Of a DNA stretch of 34,667 nt, positions 8,698 to 16,635 are shown piece after piece. This DNA comes from Bacteroidaceae bacterium (GTDB taxonomy: Bacteria; Bacteroidota; Bacteroidia; Bacteroidales; Bacteroidaceae). The notes under the pieces were generated by a model. The model was not told where the DNA came from and did not search any database. It was given only the letters and a program-made list of their open reading frames with translations. The stretch lies in assembly GCA_017958545.1 (NCBI GenBank), contig JAGDCM010000099.1, positions 1 through 34,667 of the forward strand, read 5' to 3'. The position numbers and the translations under genes were made by a program. Positions within the stretch are counted from its first letter, which is position 1; every line of letters begins with the position of its first letter.

Positions 8698-8755
8698 TTA
8701 TTTTGTTGAAAAGGTCGTTAAATTTTGTGATTAGTAAGTTTGGTAAAAGTTTTTT
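8698..8755. other. Convergent 58-base AT-rich gap
   Basis: This is the spacer between the ends of ubiE and the NHLM ABC2 gene. It is AT-rich with T runs on both strands near its edges, but I found no clear GC-rich hairpin, so termination here may be weak or depend on Rho. Confidence 0.5.
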
Positions 8756-10837
8756 TTACAGATATCCGGCCTTGGACATTTCCTCATAAGTGCCTTCCTT
8801 GAGAACACGACCGTGGGAAAGGACAACGATGCGGTCGCAATGGCGTATCGTCTCTGTGCGATGGGCAATGGTGATGCGTGTACAGTGCATCTCAGCAAGA
8901 TGTGTCATCACCTGCTGCTGCGTGACATTATCAAGAGCGGAAGTGGCCTCGTCCAATAACAGGACATCGGGCTTCTGTACCAAAGCACGGGCAAGGAGGA
9001 TGCGTTGGCGCTGACCTCCGGAGATGCCCAGACCGTCCTCTGTGACAAGGGTCATCATGCCATGAGGCATACGACGGATATCCTCGTCGAGAACAACGAG
9101 ACGGGCTGCCTCCCATGCGTCTTCCTCAGTGGCTGAAGAAGCGGTGAAGAGTATATTGTCGAGAAGCGTACCCTCGATAAGTCTGCCGTTTTGCAGTACA
9201 GCTCCGACACAATGGCTGCGAAGGCTCGACTTGTTTATTTCACGCAGATTGTAGCGGTCGTAGTAAACGGCTCCCTCGGCAGGTTCCTCAAAACCAAGCA
9301 GCAGGCGCAGCAAAGTTGTCTTACCGCAACCGGACGGACCGATAACAGCTATATACTCCCCGGCACGTATGTTGAGGTTGAGTCCCTTGAAAATCCAAGG
9401 CGATGTCTCACTGTAGCGGAAGGATACGCCACTCAGTTCGATACCTCCCTCAACGGATGTGAGCACATGCTGCCCGTGAGCGGCTTCCATGGGCGATTCC
9501 AGGATGGGACTGCACTGGCGCACCTCTGGCATCACACGTCCTATCTGTTTCATTATGGTGCCCAACTGGTTGACGGTGCCCATAGCTATGCCGAGGACAG
9601 TGCAATAGGCAATATAGTCGGAAAGACCCAGCCCGTAGTACCATGCAGCCCACATGGTGACGAACAGGGGCAGTAGTTTGGCAACATAGGACAACGAACT
9701 GGAATAGAAATACATCATGGGTTGCGAGGCACTGTTCTCCTCTGCATCGACGAAGGTTTCCGCCCATTGACGGAAAGCACGCTCTTCGGCCCCGTTGGCC
9801 CTTATCTTCTGTATACCTCCCAGTATCTCATAGAGCATACCGTACATTCGCGAACGGTGGGGATTCACACGCTCCTGCACTTTCTTGGTATAGTAGTAGT
9901 TCAATATGATGAAGAAGAGTGTGAGCAGCAGCACACCGATACCGCTCAAGAGCAGCGGTCCGCCATAGATGAAGAACTGGATGAAGAGGATACCCGTGAA
10001 GAGGGTGGAGAGCATCGTGGTGAGCATGTTTTCGGTAAGCATGCCGCTGAAACGCGAGAGGGAGAGAACGCGGTTGGACAAATCACCTGCCGACCATGTC
10101 TTGAAGAATGTGGTGGGAAGATGGAGCAGACGTGTCATCAGAGCTGTCTGGAGTGTGTATTCCAGTTTGTCCTTCACACGGAATACCACAAGACTGCGGG
10201 TCACCTGCAACATAACAAGACCGAGGGATGCGCTGAAGAGCAGTATGGCAACGGGTATGAGCTGGGAGGCATCGCTTGAAGGAATCACCTCGCTGAAGAC
10301 CATCTTGGTGACATAGGGAGTGAACATCGTGAGCAGGACAACGCTGATGCATGCCAGACAGATGTAGATGAGGTCGGCACTGCTCAGGCTGTGCCATGCG
10401 AAGCGCCCCAGTCCCTGCAGCGTTAGGGGTCCGGAAGGAAGGGGCGTTGTCAGACAGAAGGCTTCCCGTTTCAGCATGTTGTCGCAGCCCGACTGCAGGG
10501 ACACCTTGCAGCGTCTTCCCGTATGGGGATGTATAAAGGAATAGCTCACAAAGTCGGGAATCAGTATCACAGGTGTGTCATCCTCCTTCATGAAGGCGAG
10601 CAGACGACCAGTGGTGTGCATCCACCATTGGTGTTCCAGCGTCACCTGACGGAAGAAGATGCCCTGCGAAACGAACAGCTGTTCGAGATGGTTGATATCC
10701 AGTTGGCGGCTCTCGTCGTTCTTCAGTTGGCGCAATGCGTCTTTGCTGACCATAGACATGAAGATATCGCCCGCACGACCTACTGCCTGGCGGTTTCCCT
10801 CAATGCGCTGCCTCAACTGTTCAAACAACGTTTCCAT
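8756..10837 (-). CDS. NHLM/NHLP-type ABC exporter, second subunit (ABC2)
   Basis: A 693-residue half-transporter matching the architecture of the NHLM bacteriocin ABC2 family (about 690 residues). An N-terminal cytoplasmic domain (1-150) contains TPVILIPDFVSYSFIHP and a pattern ending PLPSGPLTLQGLGRFAW, typical of this family in place of a C39 peptidase. Then come a six-helix membrane domain (about 155-435) and an ATPase domain: Walker A GPSGCGKT (500-507), signature ISGGQ (605-609), Walker B VLLLDE (625-630) and H-loop AHR. All catalytic residues look intact. It overlaps ABC1 by 17 bases, so the two are probably co-translated as a heterodimer. In NHLM systems the cargo is a nitrile-hydratase-leader or Nif11-type RiPP precursor; none is seen here. 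Confidence 0.87.
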   Translation of the reverse strand: METLFEQLRQRIEGNRQAVGRAGDIFMSMVSKDALRQLKNDESRQLDINHLEQLFVSQGIFFRQVTLEHQWWMHTTGRLLAFMKEDDTPVILIPDFVSYSFIHPHTGRRCKVSLQSGCDNMLKREAFCLTTPLPSGPLTLQGLGRFAWHSLSSADLIYICLACISVVLLTMFTPYVTKMVFSEVIPSSDASQLIPVAILLFSASLGLVMLQVTRSLVVFRVKDKLEYTLQTALMTRLLHLPTTFFKTWSAGDLSNRVLSLSRFSGMLTENMLTTMLSTLFTGILFIQFFIYGGPLLLSGIGVLLLTLFFIILNYYYTKKVQERVNPHRSRMYGMLYEILGGIQKIRANGAEERAFRQWAETFVDAEENSASQPMMYFYSSSLSYVAKLLPLFVTMWAAWYYGLGLSDYIAYCTVLGIAMGTVNQLGTIMKQIGRVMPEVRQCSPILESPMEAAHGQHVLTSVEGGIELSGVSFRYSETSPWIFKGLNLNIRAGEYIAVIGPSGCGKTTLLRLLLGFEEPAEGAVYYDRYNLREINKSSLRSHCVGAVLQNGRLIEGTLLDNILFTASSATEEDAWEAARLVVLDEDIRRMPHGMMTLVTEDGLGISGGQRQRILLARALVQKPDVLLLDEATSALDNVTQQQVMTHLAEMHCTRITIAHRTETIRHCDRIVVLSHGRVLKEGTYEEMSKAGYL

Positions 10838-12551
10838 AGCTGTTGAGTTGATAGTATATACCGTCGCGATCTGCCATCAGGCTGTCATGTGTGCCCGACT
10901 GTACCAGATGTCCGTAGTCCATCACATATATGCGGTCGCATGCCTGTATGCTCTCGAGGCGGTGGGCAATCACGAGAAGGGTGATGCCCAGTCCGCATAC
11001 AGACTGCATGAGACGCTCTTCTGTAGGCCGGTCGAGGGCCGATGTGGCTTCGTCCATAAGGAGCAGCGTAGGTTCCTTGGCTAGGGCTGCCGCTATCTCC
11101 ATGCGCTGACACTGGCCTCCGGAGAAATTGTTGCCACCTGTCCCCACTACCGTCTGATAGGCATCGGGACGGGCAGATAGTTCGTCGTGTATCTGGGCAT
11201 TGACTGAGGCCGTCTCTACGGCATAGTCGCTGATGGAGGCGTCCCACATACGTATATTGTCTGCCACAGTGCCCTGGAATATTGTCACATCCTGACTCAC
11301 GAAACCGAGACTGCCCGTGAGAATCATACGGTTTATCCTGTTGACGGGAATGCCGTCTATCAGCACTTCGCCCTCCCATGGTTCGTAGAGACCTGCCACG
11401 AGCATCAGTATAGTGCTCTTGCCGCAACCTGATCTGCCCACAAAAGCCACGTGTTCTCCTGGCATGATATGGAGCGAGAGATGACTTATCTGAGGTGGCA
11501 GGGAGCGGTCGTAGCCGAAGGTTACATCACGCAGTTCTATTTCCCCCCGCAGTTTCACGGTACCGGTGTCGGCAGGCAGTTGCTGCACATCCAGCACGTT
11601 GCAGTCAAGCACTTCCTCCTGACGTTCCAGTACGGAGTGTGCCTTGAAGACTTCCTGCATCACTGTGGATATCTTTGTCACGGGATAGAGCATCGATGTC
11701 ATGAATGCCTGTGAGGCAAGCAGCATACCGGGAGTGAGGTCGCCGTCGAGGATATACATAGCTCCGAGACAGAGTACAACGGCATTGCTGAGTTGCTGCA
11801 CGAAGATGGGCAGGGCAGCCATGAGAATCATTTGGCGGGTGGCTGTGACACGGGCGTTAAGTGCCTGGGAATAGATGGCATCCCAGCGCTGGTAGAATCC
11901 CTGTTCGGCACCTGCCGACTTGATGGTCTCCATATTGCGCATGCCCGACATTGTGGCACTTTGCAGACGACGCTCCGTAGCCTCCATACTCTTTGCCTTG
12001 CGTTTCTGGTAGTCGGAACTGAGACGTACGGAGAATATGATGGTGGCAAGAGCCAGCAGTTCGATGAGTCCCAGTCGCCAACTGTAGAAGAAAAGCAGGT
12101 AGGAAAAGATTAGTACGTTGAAAAGCAGTATCACACCAGGAGCCTGGTCGAAGAGTTTTACTCCGGTACGGCTGATACCCATGAAACGGGCCATAAGGTC
12201 GCCCGTGGAGAAGCGTCTGAACGATGAGAGCGGAAGGCGCAGCACGTGCCACACATAGCGTGACTGGCTTACGAGACTGAATTGCATGGTGAGTGTGCGA
12301 CGATGGCTGTTAAGTACCAGCCATGCCGTCAGTTCCAGTAAGAAGAGACCTCCGTAAATCCATAGCAGGGGTTCGAACCAGCCCGGATTCTTGCCAGTGA
12401 TGATATCGTCGGTATATATCTGCTGGAAGAAAGGCGGAAACAGCTCCATACCGATGGTGATGGTGTAGAGCAGGAAGACAAGCCACAAGAGAGTGTTGCC
12501 CGCCTTCATAAAGCGGTAGAGCAAACCCCATGTAGACTTTCTCGTTTCCAT
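10821..12551 (-). CDS. NHLM-type ABC exporter, first subunit (ABC1), lacking the C39 peptidase
   Basis: A 576-residue half-transporter. Six membrane helices lie in about 18-300, with TGDLMARFM (116-124) as in peptide exporters. The ATPase domain has Walker A GRSGCGKST (372-380), signature FSGGQ (476-480), Walker B LLLMDE (496-501) with catalytic Glu501, and H-loop AHR. Known NHLM ABC1 proteins are about 710 residues and begin with a C39 cysteine peptidase that cuts the leader after GG. Here the protein begins directly at the membrane domain. Only 9 bases separate it from the HlyD-like gene upstream, so no hidden peptidase domain lies between them. Assignment to NHLM rests on its two partners. 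It could export an unprocessed peptide or depend on a peptidase elsewhere. Confidence 0.8.
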   Translation of the reverse strand: METRKSTWGLLYRFMKAGNTLLWLVFLLYTITIGMELFPPFFQQIYTDDIITGKNPGWFEPLLWIYGGLFLLELTAWLVLNSHRRTLTMQFSLVSQSRYVWHVLRLPLSSFRRFSTGDLMARFMGISRTGVKLFDQAPGVILLFNVLIFSYLLFFYSWRLGLIELLALATIIFSVRLSSDYQKRKAKSMEATERRLQSATMSGMRNMETIKSAGAEQGFYQRWDAIYSQALNARVTATRQMILMAALPIFVQQLSNAVVLCLGAMYILDGDLTPGMLLASQAFMTSMLYPVTKISTVMQEVFKAHSVLERQEEVLDCNVLDVQQLPADTGTVKLRGEIELRDVTFGYDRSLPPQISHLSLHIMPGEHVAFVGRSGCGKSTILMLVAGLYEPWEGEVLIDGIPVNRINRMILTGSLGFVSQDVTIFQGTVADNIRMWDASISDYAVETASVNAQIHDELSARPDAYQTVVGTGGNNFSGGQCQRMEIAAALAKEPTLLLMDEATSALDRPTEERLMQSVCGLGITLLVIAHRLESIQACDRIYVMDYGHLVQSGTHDSLMADRDGIYYQLNSYGNVV

Positions 12552-12560
12552 ATATTACCG

Positions 12561-13388
12561 TCAGTTGAACAGGTATTCGTACATCGAGCGGCGACGCGTC
12601 TCGGTCATCACATTGCAGAAGGTGCCGATGGTCATCTCTACGTTTGTCGACTCGCCTGTGGACCAGTCGTAGAGATTTGGGTCGTTGGGACTGTGGCGCA
12701 GTTCTATTACCACTTGCCATACCGGTTCGTTGGGTTCGAGCAGTATGGATGCTATGGATGCACTCTTCACCTGATTGATAATCTCCTCGGGAGGAGTGGG
12801 ATAGCGGTCGATGCTGGTGATGGTGCCACGTGCATATCCTATCTTGTCGCGGTCGTCGCCCACAGGCCACACCTGAGCTTCCATCCCTTTCCGCAGTACG
12901 TGGTGCGTCTCCATCTTGACGTAGGCCACCACCATGGTGTGAAGCGTGTGACCGGGCTGATACTCACTCACCATACTCACCAGCGGTTCCAGCGATTCGA
13001 ATGTCTCGCGATCCTGTTTAGTGTGTATGACGGTACCCGTGATGTTGCTGTGCACGAGACTGTCGCGGCCTCGTGTCATCACACGGGCCACAGTCTGACC
13101 TAATTCCACGGAATCGCCCGTATGTACGAGCATCTTGATTATCGTACCATTGGATTCAAGTACCACATCGTCCGTTCCGTGGTGCGGAAAGATAAGCCCT
13201 TTGTACTGAACCCTGTCGGCAACGGTACCGAAGATACCCCACACCACAAAGGCTCCCATCAGCAGAAGGATAGTTAGTCCGATAAGGAATCTTGATACAG
13301 AAGTGACCCGGACGTATTCCTGGATGTGGTCGGGAGAGTCCAGTTGCCGTTTTCTGCTATTCTCTGAAAAGGGACTTTCTTTCTTCAT
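12561..13388 (-). CDS. NHLM-type HlyD-like secretion protein
   Basis: A 275-residue periplasmic adaptor. A short cytoplasmic tail is followed by a transmembrane helix (about 33-53, ending FVVWGIFGTV), then an IFPHHGTDDVVLESNGTI region (66-83) that begins the barrel/lipoyl-like domain (about 70-125, with the motif VHTGDSVELGQTVARV). The arrangement matches the short NHLM HlyD family, which lacks the long coiled-coil hairpin of classical HlyD. The start is ATG 13388; a TTG 9 bases upstream is less likely. It is 36 bases downstream of the sirtuin gene and 9 bases before ABC1, all on one strand. It probably bridges the inner-membrane exporter to an outer-membrane channel; no TolC-like gene is present here. 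Confidence 0.85.
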   Translation of the reverse strand: MKKESPFSENSRKRQLDSPDHIQEYVRVTSVSRFLIGLTILLLMGAFVVWGIFGTVADRVQYKGLIFPHHGTDDVVLESNGTIIKMLVHTGDSVELGQTVARVMTRGRDSLVHSNITGTVIHTKQDRETFESLEPLVSMVSEYQPGHTLHTMVVAYVKMETHHVLRKGMEAQVWPVGDDRDKIGYARGTITSIDRYPTPPEEIINQVKSASIASILLEPNEPVWQVVIELRHSPNDPNLYDWSTGESTNVEMTIGTFCNVMTETRRRSMYEYLFN

Positions 13389-13424
13389 TACAAGCAATGG
13401 ATATGTGTTATTTATCGGGAAGAC

Positions 13425-14129
13425 TTATTTCTGTGCGTCGAGTATGCGGCAGAATTCCTTCATACCCTCGGAGGCACCCTTGCGTATGTGTGTCACCGAC
13501 ATGGGGCACTGCACGTCGGCTGGGTCGATGAGATAGATGGGACATCCCATAGGGGCATAGCGCAGAAGACCTGCTGCAGGATACACATTCAGACTCGTGC
13601 CTATGACCAGGAAGATGTCTGCTTCGCCGCATATATCCATAGCGGGTTCTATGTTGGGTACGGACTCACCGAACCATACTATGAAGGGGCGCAACTGACT
13701 GCCGTCAGCAGCCTTATCGCCAATCTTCACATCAAGGGCATCGGGCGGGAGAGTGCGTATCTGTGTGGGGTCGTTGGGTTCGCGCGAGGACGTCACCTTG
13801 AATAGCTCACCGTGAAGATGTAGCACACTTGTGGAACCGGCACGTTCATGCAGGTCATCTACATTCTGGGTGATGATACGCACGTCGTAGTTCTGCTCCA
13901 GAGAGGCCAGCAAGCGATGGCCCTCGCAGGGCTCCTTAGTGACGAGTTGGCGGCGCAGACCGTTGTAAAAATTAGTGACAAGAAGTGGGTCGCGAAACCA
14001 GCCCTCGGGCGTGGCGACATCCTCCACACGATACTGCTCCCAGAGACCTCCGCTGTCTCTGAAAGTGCTCACGCCGCTCTCAGCACTCATACCGGCACCG
14101 GTCAGCACAACAATAGTCTTCTTTTTCAT
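13425..14129 (-). CDS. cobB: CobB-like NAD-dependent protein deacylase (sirtuin)
   Basis: A 234-residue bacterial sirtuin of the class III (CobB/SIRT5) type. GAGMSAESG (11-19) and TFRD (22-25) bind NAD, QNVDDLHERAG (88-98) holds the Asn/Asp pair, and His106 in LHLHGE is the catalytic base. GTSLNVYPAAGL lies in the Rossmann half. The zinc-binding cysteines of E. coli CobB are absent, as in many Bacteroidetes sirtuins. The CobB sequence FYNARRRQL reads FYNGLRRQL here (54-62), so the acyl-recognising Tyr is kept (Tyr55) but the Arg position is Leu58. It overlaps rsmG by 4 bases (ATGA) and is followed by the exporter genes. It could modulate protein acylation; the substrate preference is uncertain. 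Confidence 0.9.
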   Translation of the reverse strand: MKKKTIVVLTGAGMSAESGVSTFRDSGGLWEQYRVEDVATPEGWFRDPLLVTNFYNGLRRQLVTKEPCEGHRLLASLEQNYDVRIITQNVDDLHERAGSTSVLHLHGELFKVTSSREPNDPTQIRTLPPDALDVKIGDKAADGSQLRPFIVWFGESVPNIEPAMDICGEADIFLVIGTSLNVYPAAGLLRYAPMGCPIYLIDPADVQCPMSVTHIRKGASEGMKEFCRILDAQK

Positions 14130-14713
14130 GATATCAGTCGTTTATGTATTACTGCCTTAGTGGCGAAGAATTCTTCTGAAAACCACTGCGACAACGGTTT
14201 TATATCTATACTCTTAGACGATTCAACCTCGTCAATTCCTTTAAGGCATACGAGATGGCCGGAAAGAGGCCGGGACCATCGTACGAGAGTGTCGAGCGGA
14301 GCTACGGCACGCGACACTATGCAGTCGAACCTCTCGTGTATCTGCTCCACACGCGTCCATTGTGTGGTGACGTTGGTGAGACCGAGTGCCCTCACAATCT
14401 CGTTGCACACCCTGATTTTTTTTGCTATAGAATCCACCAGATGGAAGTGTACATCGGGATAGAGTATGGCAAGGGGAATGCCCGGGAAACCTCCTCCCGT
14501 ACCCAAGTCCATCACACGCATTCCGACAGTGAGAGGATATGCCTTGGCAATACCCAGTGAGTGCAGCACATGATGCTCGTAAAGGGCATCGATGTCCTTA
14601 CGTGAAATGACGTTGATACGTGCATTCCATTCGCGATAGAGACTGTCTAGGGCTGCAAAGCGCTCCTGCTGCTCTTTCGTGAGGTCGGGGAAATATCGCA
14701 GGATTATTTGCAT
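14126..14713 (-). CDS. rsmG: 16S rRNA (guanine527-N7)-methyltransferase
   Basis: The 195-residue RsmG (GidB) methyltransferase that makes m7G527 in 16S rRNA. WNARINVISRKD (about 29-40) and HVLHSLGIAK are family N-terminal motifs. MDLGTGGGFPGIPLAILYP (about 68-86) is the SAM-binding motif, and SRAVAPL (about 133-139) is the conserved distal motif. The start ATG 14713 overlaps the DUF3298 lipoprotein gene by 10 bases, and the stop overlaps the sirtuin start. The protein is a little shorter than the usual 205-210 residues but looks complete. Confidence 0.95.
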   Translation of the reverse strand: MQIILRYFPDLTKEQQERFAALDSLYREWNARINVISRKDIDALYEHHVLHSLGIAKAYPLTVGMRVMDLGTGGGFPGIPLAILYPDVHFHLVDSIAKKIRVCNEIVRALGLTNVTTQWTRVEQIHERFDCIVSRAVAPLDTLVRWSRPLSGHLVCLKGIDEVESSKSIDIKPLSQWFSEEFFATKAVIHKRLIS

Positions 14714-15474
14714 GGAATCACAACCTCTATGGCGCCAGCGGAATAAGGTGCTATCTCGTAGGGATTGAAGTGGAAGAGCAGGCTGTCGCCCTCAATAAGG
14801 AAATTTTCAGTAGCATAGAGCTCTCCCAGCATAAGAATCTGCGTCTTCTCCATGAGTTCCTCGTCTGTGCGGCAACCGTTCTCGCTGAGTAGTTTCTCGT
14901 GCATAGCGGGACAGGGGTCTCCGTCATAGACCTCGCTCAGCGTGATGAGATGTCCATCCTTGAGGGAGAAATTGAGATAGTAGCATTCGTAACCTCCGTG
15001 CGCACCGCCCTGATAGGTCTCAAAGGTGCATAGGAAGGAGATAACTCCGGAAGCGGTGTCAACGGGTTCCACGGGAGAACAGGTGACGTCGTATTCGTAC
15101 TCCATATCCTCGTCACCGTCGCTGAGCGAAGAGAACTCAGCCAACTCCTGACTGAACTGGCTCTCCAGCGAATCCGTGAAGAGCGCCATCGCCTCGCGAG
15201 GTGTCATACCTTCCAGGGCAAAGAGACGCTCCGTGAGCACACGGTCGATGGTCTCATTACCAGAGAGAACGGCATTGACGGAGATGTGGTAGCAGGGATA
15301 TTCCTTGTCCTCAATGACACCCTTACGGATGTTGATGCTGAGCGTGTCGAACTGAGGTTCGGATGATGCCGTCTCAGTGCTGTCGGAGGTGCTTCCACCT
15401 ATGGTTCGGAACTGTTCGCAGGATGCCAGTAATGCTAGCATTAAGAACGAGGAAATGTAAAGAAGATGTTTCAT
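14704..15474 (-). CDS. DUF3298 (RsiV-like) domain lipoprotein
   Basis: A 256-residue putative lipoprotein: signal peptide with lipobox LLASC (acylated Cys19), a Ser/Thr-rich linker, a PdaC/DUF4163-like part (about 45-130), then a DUF3298 part. The latter contains TYQGGAHGGYE, the diagnostic GGAH motif, and LSLKDGHLITLSEVY-type strands (seen here as NFSLKDGHLITLSEV). The family resembles the extracellular half of RsiV, which binds lysozyme, and related PG-binding proteins; no transmembrane anti-sigma part is present here. The frame is open up to 16329, but that extension crosses kdgK on the other strand, so ATG 15474 with its signal peptide is the start. It is the first gene of the operon leading to the exporter. 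Confidence 0.82.
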   Translation of the reverse strand: MKHLLYISSFLMLALLASCEQFRTIGGSTSDSTETASSEPQFDTLSINIRKGVIEDKEYPCYHISVNAVLSGNETIDRVLTERLFALEGMTPREAMALFTDSLESQFSQELAEFSSLSDGDEDMEYEYDVTCSPVEPVDTASGVISFLCTFETYQGGAHGGYECYYLNFSLKDGHLITLSEVYDGDPCPAMHEKLLSENGCRTDEELMEKTQILMLGELYATENFLIEGDSLLFHFNPYEIAPYSAGAIEVVIPCK

Positions 15475-15492
15475 TTTCGTGAATTTTTGTCG

Positions 15493-15500
15493 CAAAGATA
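15493..15500 (-). promoter_or_regulatory. Putative -7 box for the DUF3298-rsmG-sirtuin-exporter operon
   Basis: TATCTTTG on the minus strand matches the Bacteroidetes -7 consensus, 18 bases before the ATG at 15474. I see no good -33 TTG at the expected distance. This is the only promoter-like site I see for the whole run down to 8756. Confidence 0.5.
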
Positions 15501-15514
15501 CAATTTTTTTGCAT

Positions 15515-15550
15515 TTTGGTGGTCGGTGAGGTGTTTTTTTTGTACCTTTG
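15515..15550 (+). promoter_or_regulatory. Putative promoter of kdgK-eda
   Basis: TACCTTTG at 15543-15550 matches the -7 box. The nearest upstream TTTG (15515-15518) is 24 bases away, longer than usual, so the -33 assignment is weak. The -7 box is 32 bases before the kdgK ATG and back-to-back with the DUF3298 promoter. Confidence 0.5.
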
Positions 15551-15582
15551 TCCGTTGAAACGTCTAATAAAAACATATTTGT

Positions 15583-16605
15583 ATGGCTAAAATTGTAACC
15601 ATGGGCGAGCTGATGCTTCGTCTTTCTCCCGAGGGGAACTACCGTTTCATACAGGCTGACAGCTTCCAGATAATTCCAGGAGGCGGTGAGGCCAATGTGG
15701 CTATCTCGTGCGCCAACTACGGTCACGACTGCTACTTCGTGTCCAAGTTGCCGAAGCATGAAATCGGACAGATTGCGCTCAACGGAATGCGTCGCTACGG
15801 TGTGAACTGCGACTTCGTGGCCCGAGGCGGTGACCGTGTGGGTCTCTATTATGCAGAGACGGGTGCATCGATGCGTCCCTCCAAGGTGATATACGACAGG
15901 GCACACAGTGCCATCGCTGAGGCAAAGCCCGAGGATTTCGATTTCGACAAGATATTCGAGGGTGCTGACTGGTTCCACTGGAGCGGTATCACCCCCGCCA
16001 TCTCCGATGCCTCTGCAGAGTGTCTGCGCCAGGCCTGCATCGCAGCAAAGAAGCACGGTGTGACGGTGAGCGTGGATCTGAATTTCCGTAAGAAGCTGTG
16101 GACGAGCGAGAAGGCTATCTCTGTGATGCGTCCCTTGATGCAATACGTTGACGTATGTATCGGTAACGAGGAGGATGCAGAACTCTGTCTCGGTTTCAAA
16201 CCCGATGCCGATGTTGAGGGCGGACAGACGGATGCTGCCGGTTACGAGGGTATCTTCAAGCAGATGAAGGAAGAATTCGGTTTCAAGTACGTGGTGAGCA
16301 CGCTGCGTGAGAGTTTCTCTGCTACGCACAACGGCTGGAAGGCTCTCATCTACGACGGCAAGGAGTTCTACGAGAGCAAGCGCTACGATATCAATCCCAT
16401 CATCGATCGTGTGGGCGGTGGTGACAGTTTCTCAGGTGGCTTGATTCACGGTCTGCTGACAAAGAAGACTCAGGGCGAGGCTCTTGAATTTGCCGTAGCA
16501 GCCAGTGCACTGAAGCACACCATCCCAGGTGACTTTAACCTTGTCAGCGTGGAGGAAGTGGAAGCTCTGGCAGGAGGAAATGCGAACGGAAGAGTGCAAA
16601 GATAA
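15583..16605 (+). CDS. kdgK: 2-dehydro-3-deoxygluconokinase (PfkB family)
   Basis: A 340-residue ribokinase-fold sugar kinase. PGGGEANVA (32-40) is the N-terminal PfkB substrate loop. DRVGGGDSFSGGLIHG (275-290) is PfkB signature 2 with the anion hole GGG and catalytic Asp281. The sequence GELMLRLSP near the start and DLNFRKKLW (165-173) are typical of KDG kinases. It converts 2-keto-3-deoxygluconate to KDPG, which the next gene product cleaves; the pairing with eda makes the substrate assignment strong. Together they form the shared lower branch of hexuronate/pectin breakdown and the Entner-Doudoroff route. No uronate isomerase or dehydratase genes are in the window. Confidence 0.9.
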   Translation: MAKIVTMGELMLRLSPEGNYRFIQADSFQIIPGGGEANVAISCANYGHDCYFVSKLPKHEIGQIALNGMRRYGVNCDFVARGGDRVGLYYAETGASMRPSKVIYDRAHSAIAEAKPEDFDFDKIFEGADWFHWSGITPAISDASAECLRQACIAAKKHGVTVSVDLNFRKKLWTSEKAISVMRPLMQYVDVCIGNEEDAELCLGFKPDADVEGGQTDAAGYEGIFKQMKEEFGFKYVVSTLRESFSATHNGWKALIYDGKEFYESKRYDINPIIDRVGGGDSFSGGLIHGLLTKKTQGEALEFAVAASALKHTIPGDFNLVSVEEVEALAGGNANGRVQR

Positions 16606-16632
16606 TTGAGAATTGATAATTGAGAATTGACA
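16605..16632 (+). repeat. Tandem short repeat between kdgK and eda
   Basis: The spacer consists of two near-perfect direct copies of TAATTGAGAATTGA (about 16605-16618 and 16619-16632), just before the eda ATG. Such AATTG-rich repeats recur between genes in Bacteroidetes. Their role, if any, is unknown; here they sit where an RBS would normally lie. Confidence 0.75.
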
Positions 16633-16635
16633 GTT

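Noticed and set aside
12561..13424. Search for a C39 peptidase or precursor peptide hidden near the exporter genes.
   Set aside because: All frames around ABC1 and HlyD are shadows, and the gaps are at most 36 bases; nothing fits.
14704..16329. A 541-codon open frame that would extend the DUF3298 lipoprotein upstream.
   Set aside because: The extension lies antisense to kdgK and crosses the divergent promoters; the signal peptide and lipobox start at 15474.
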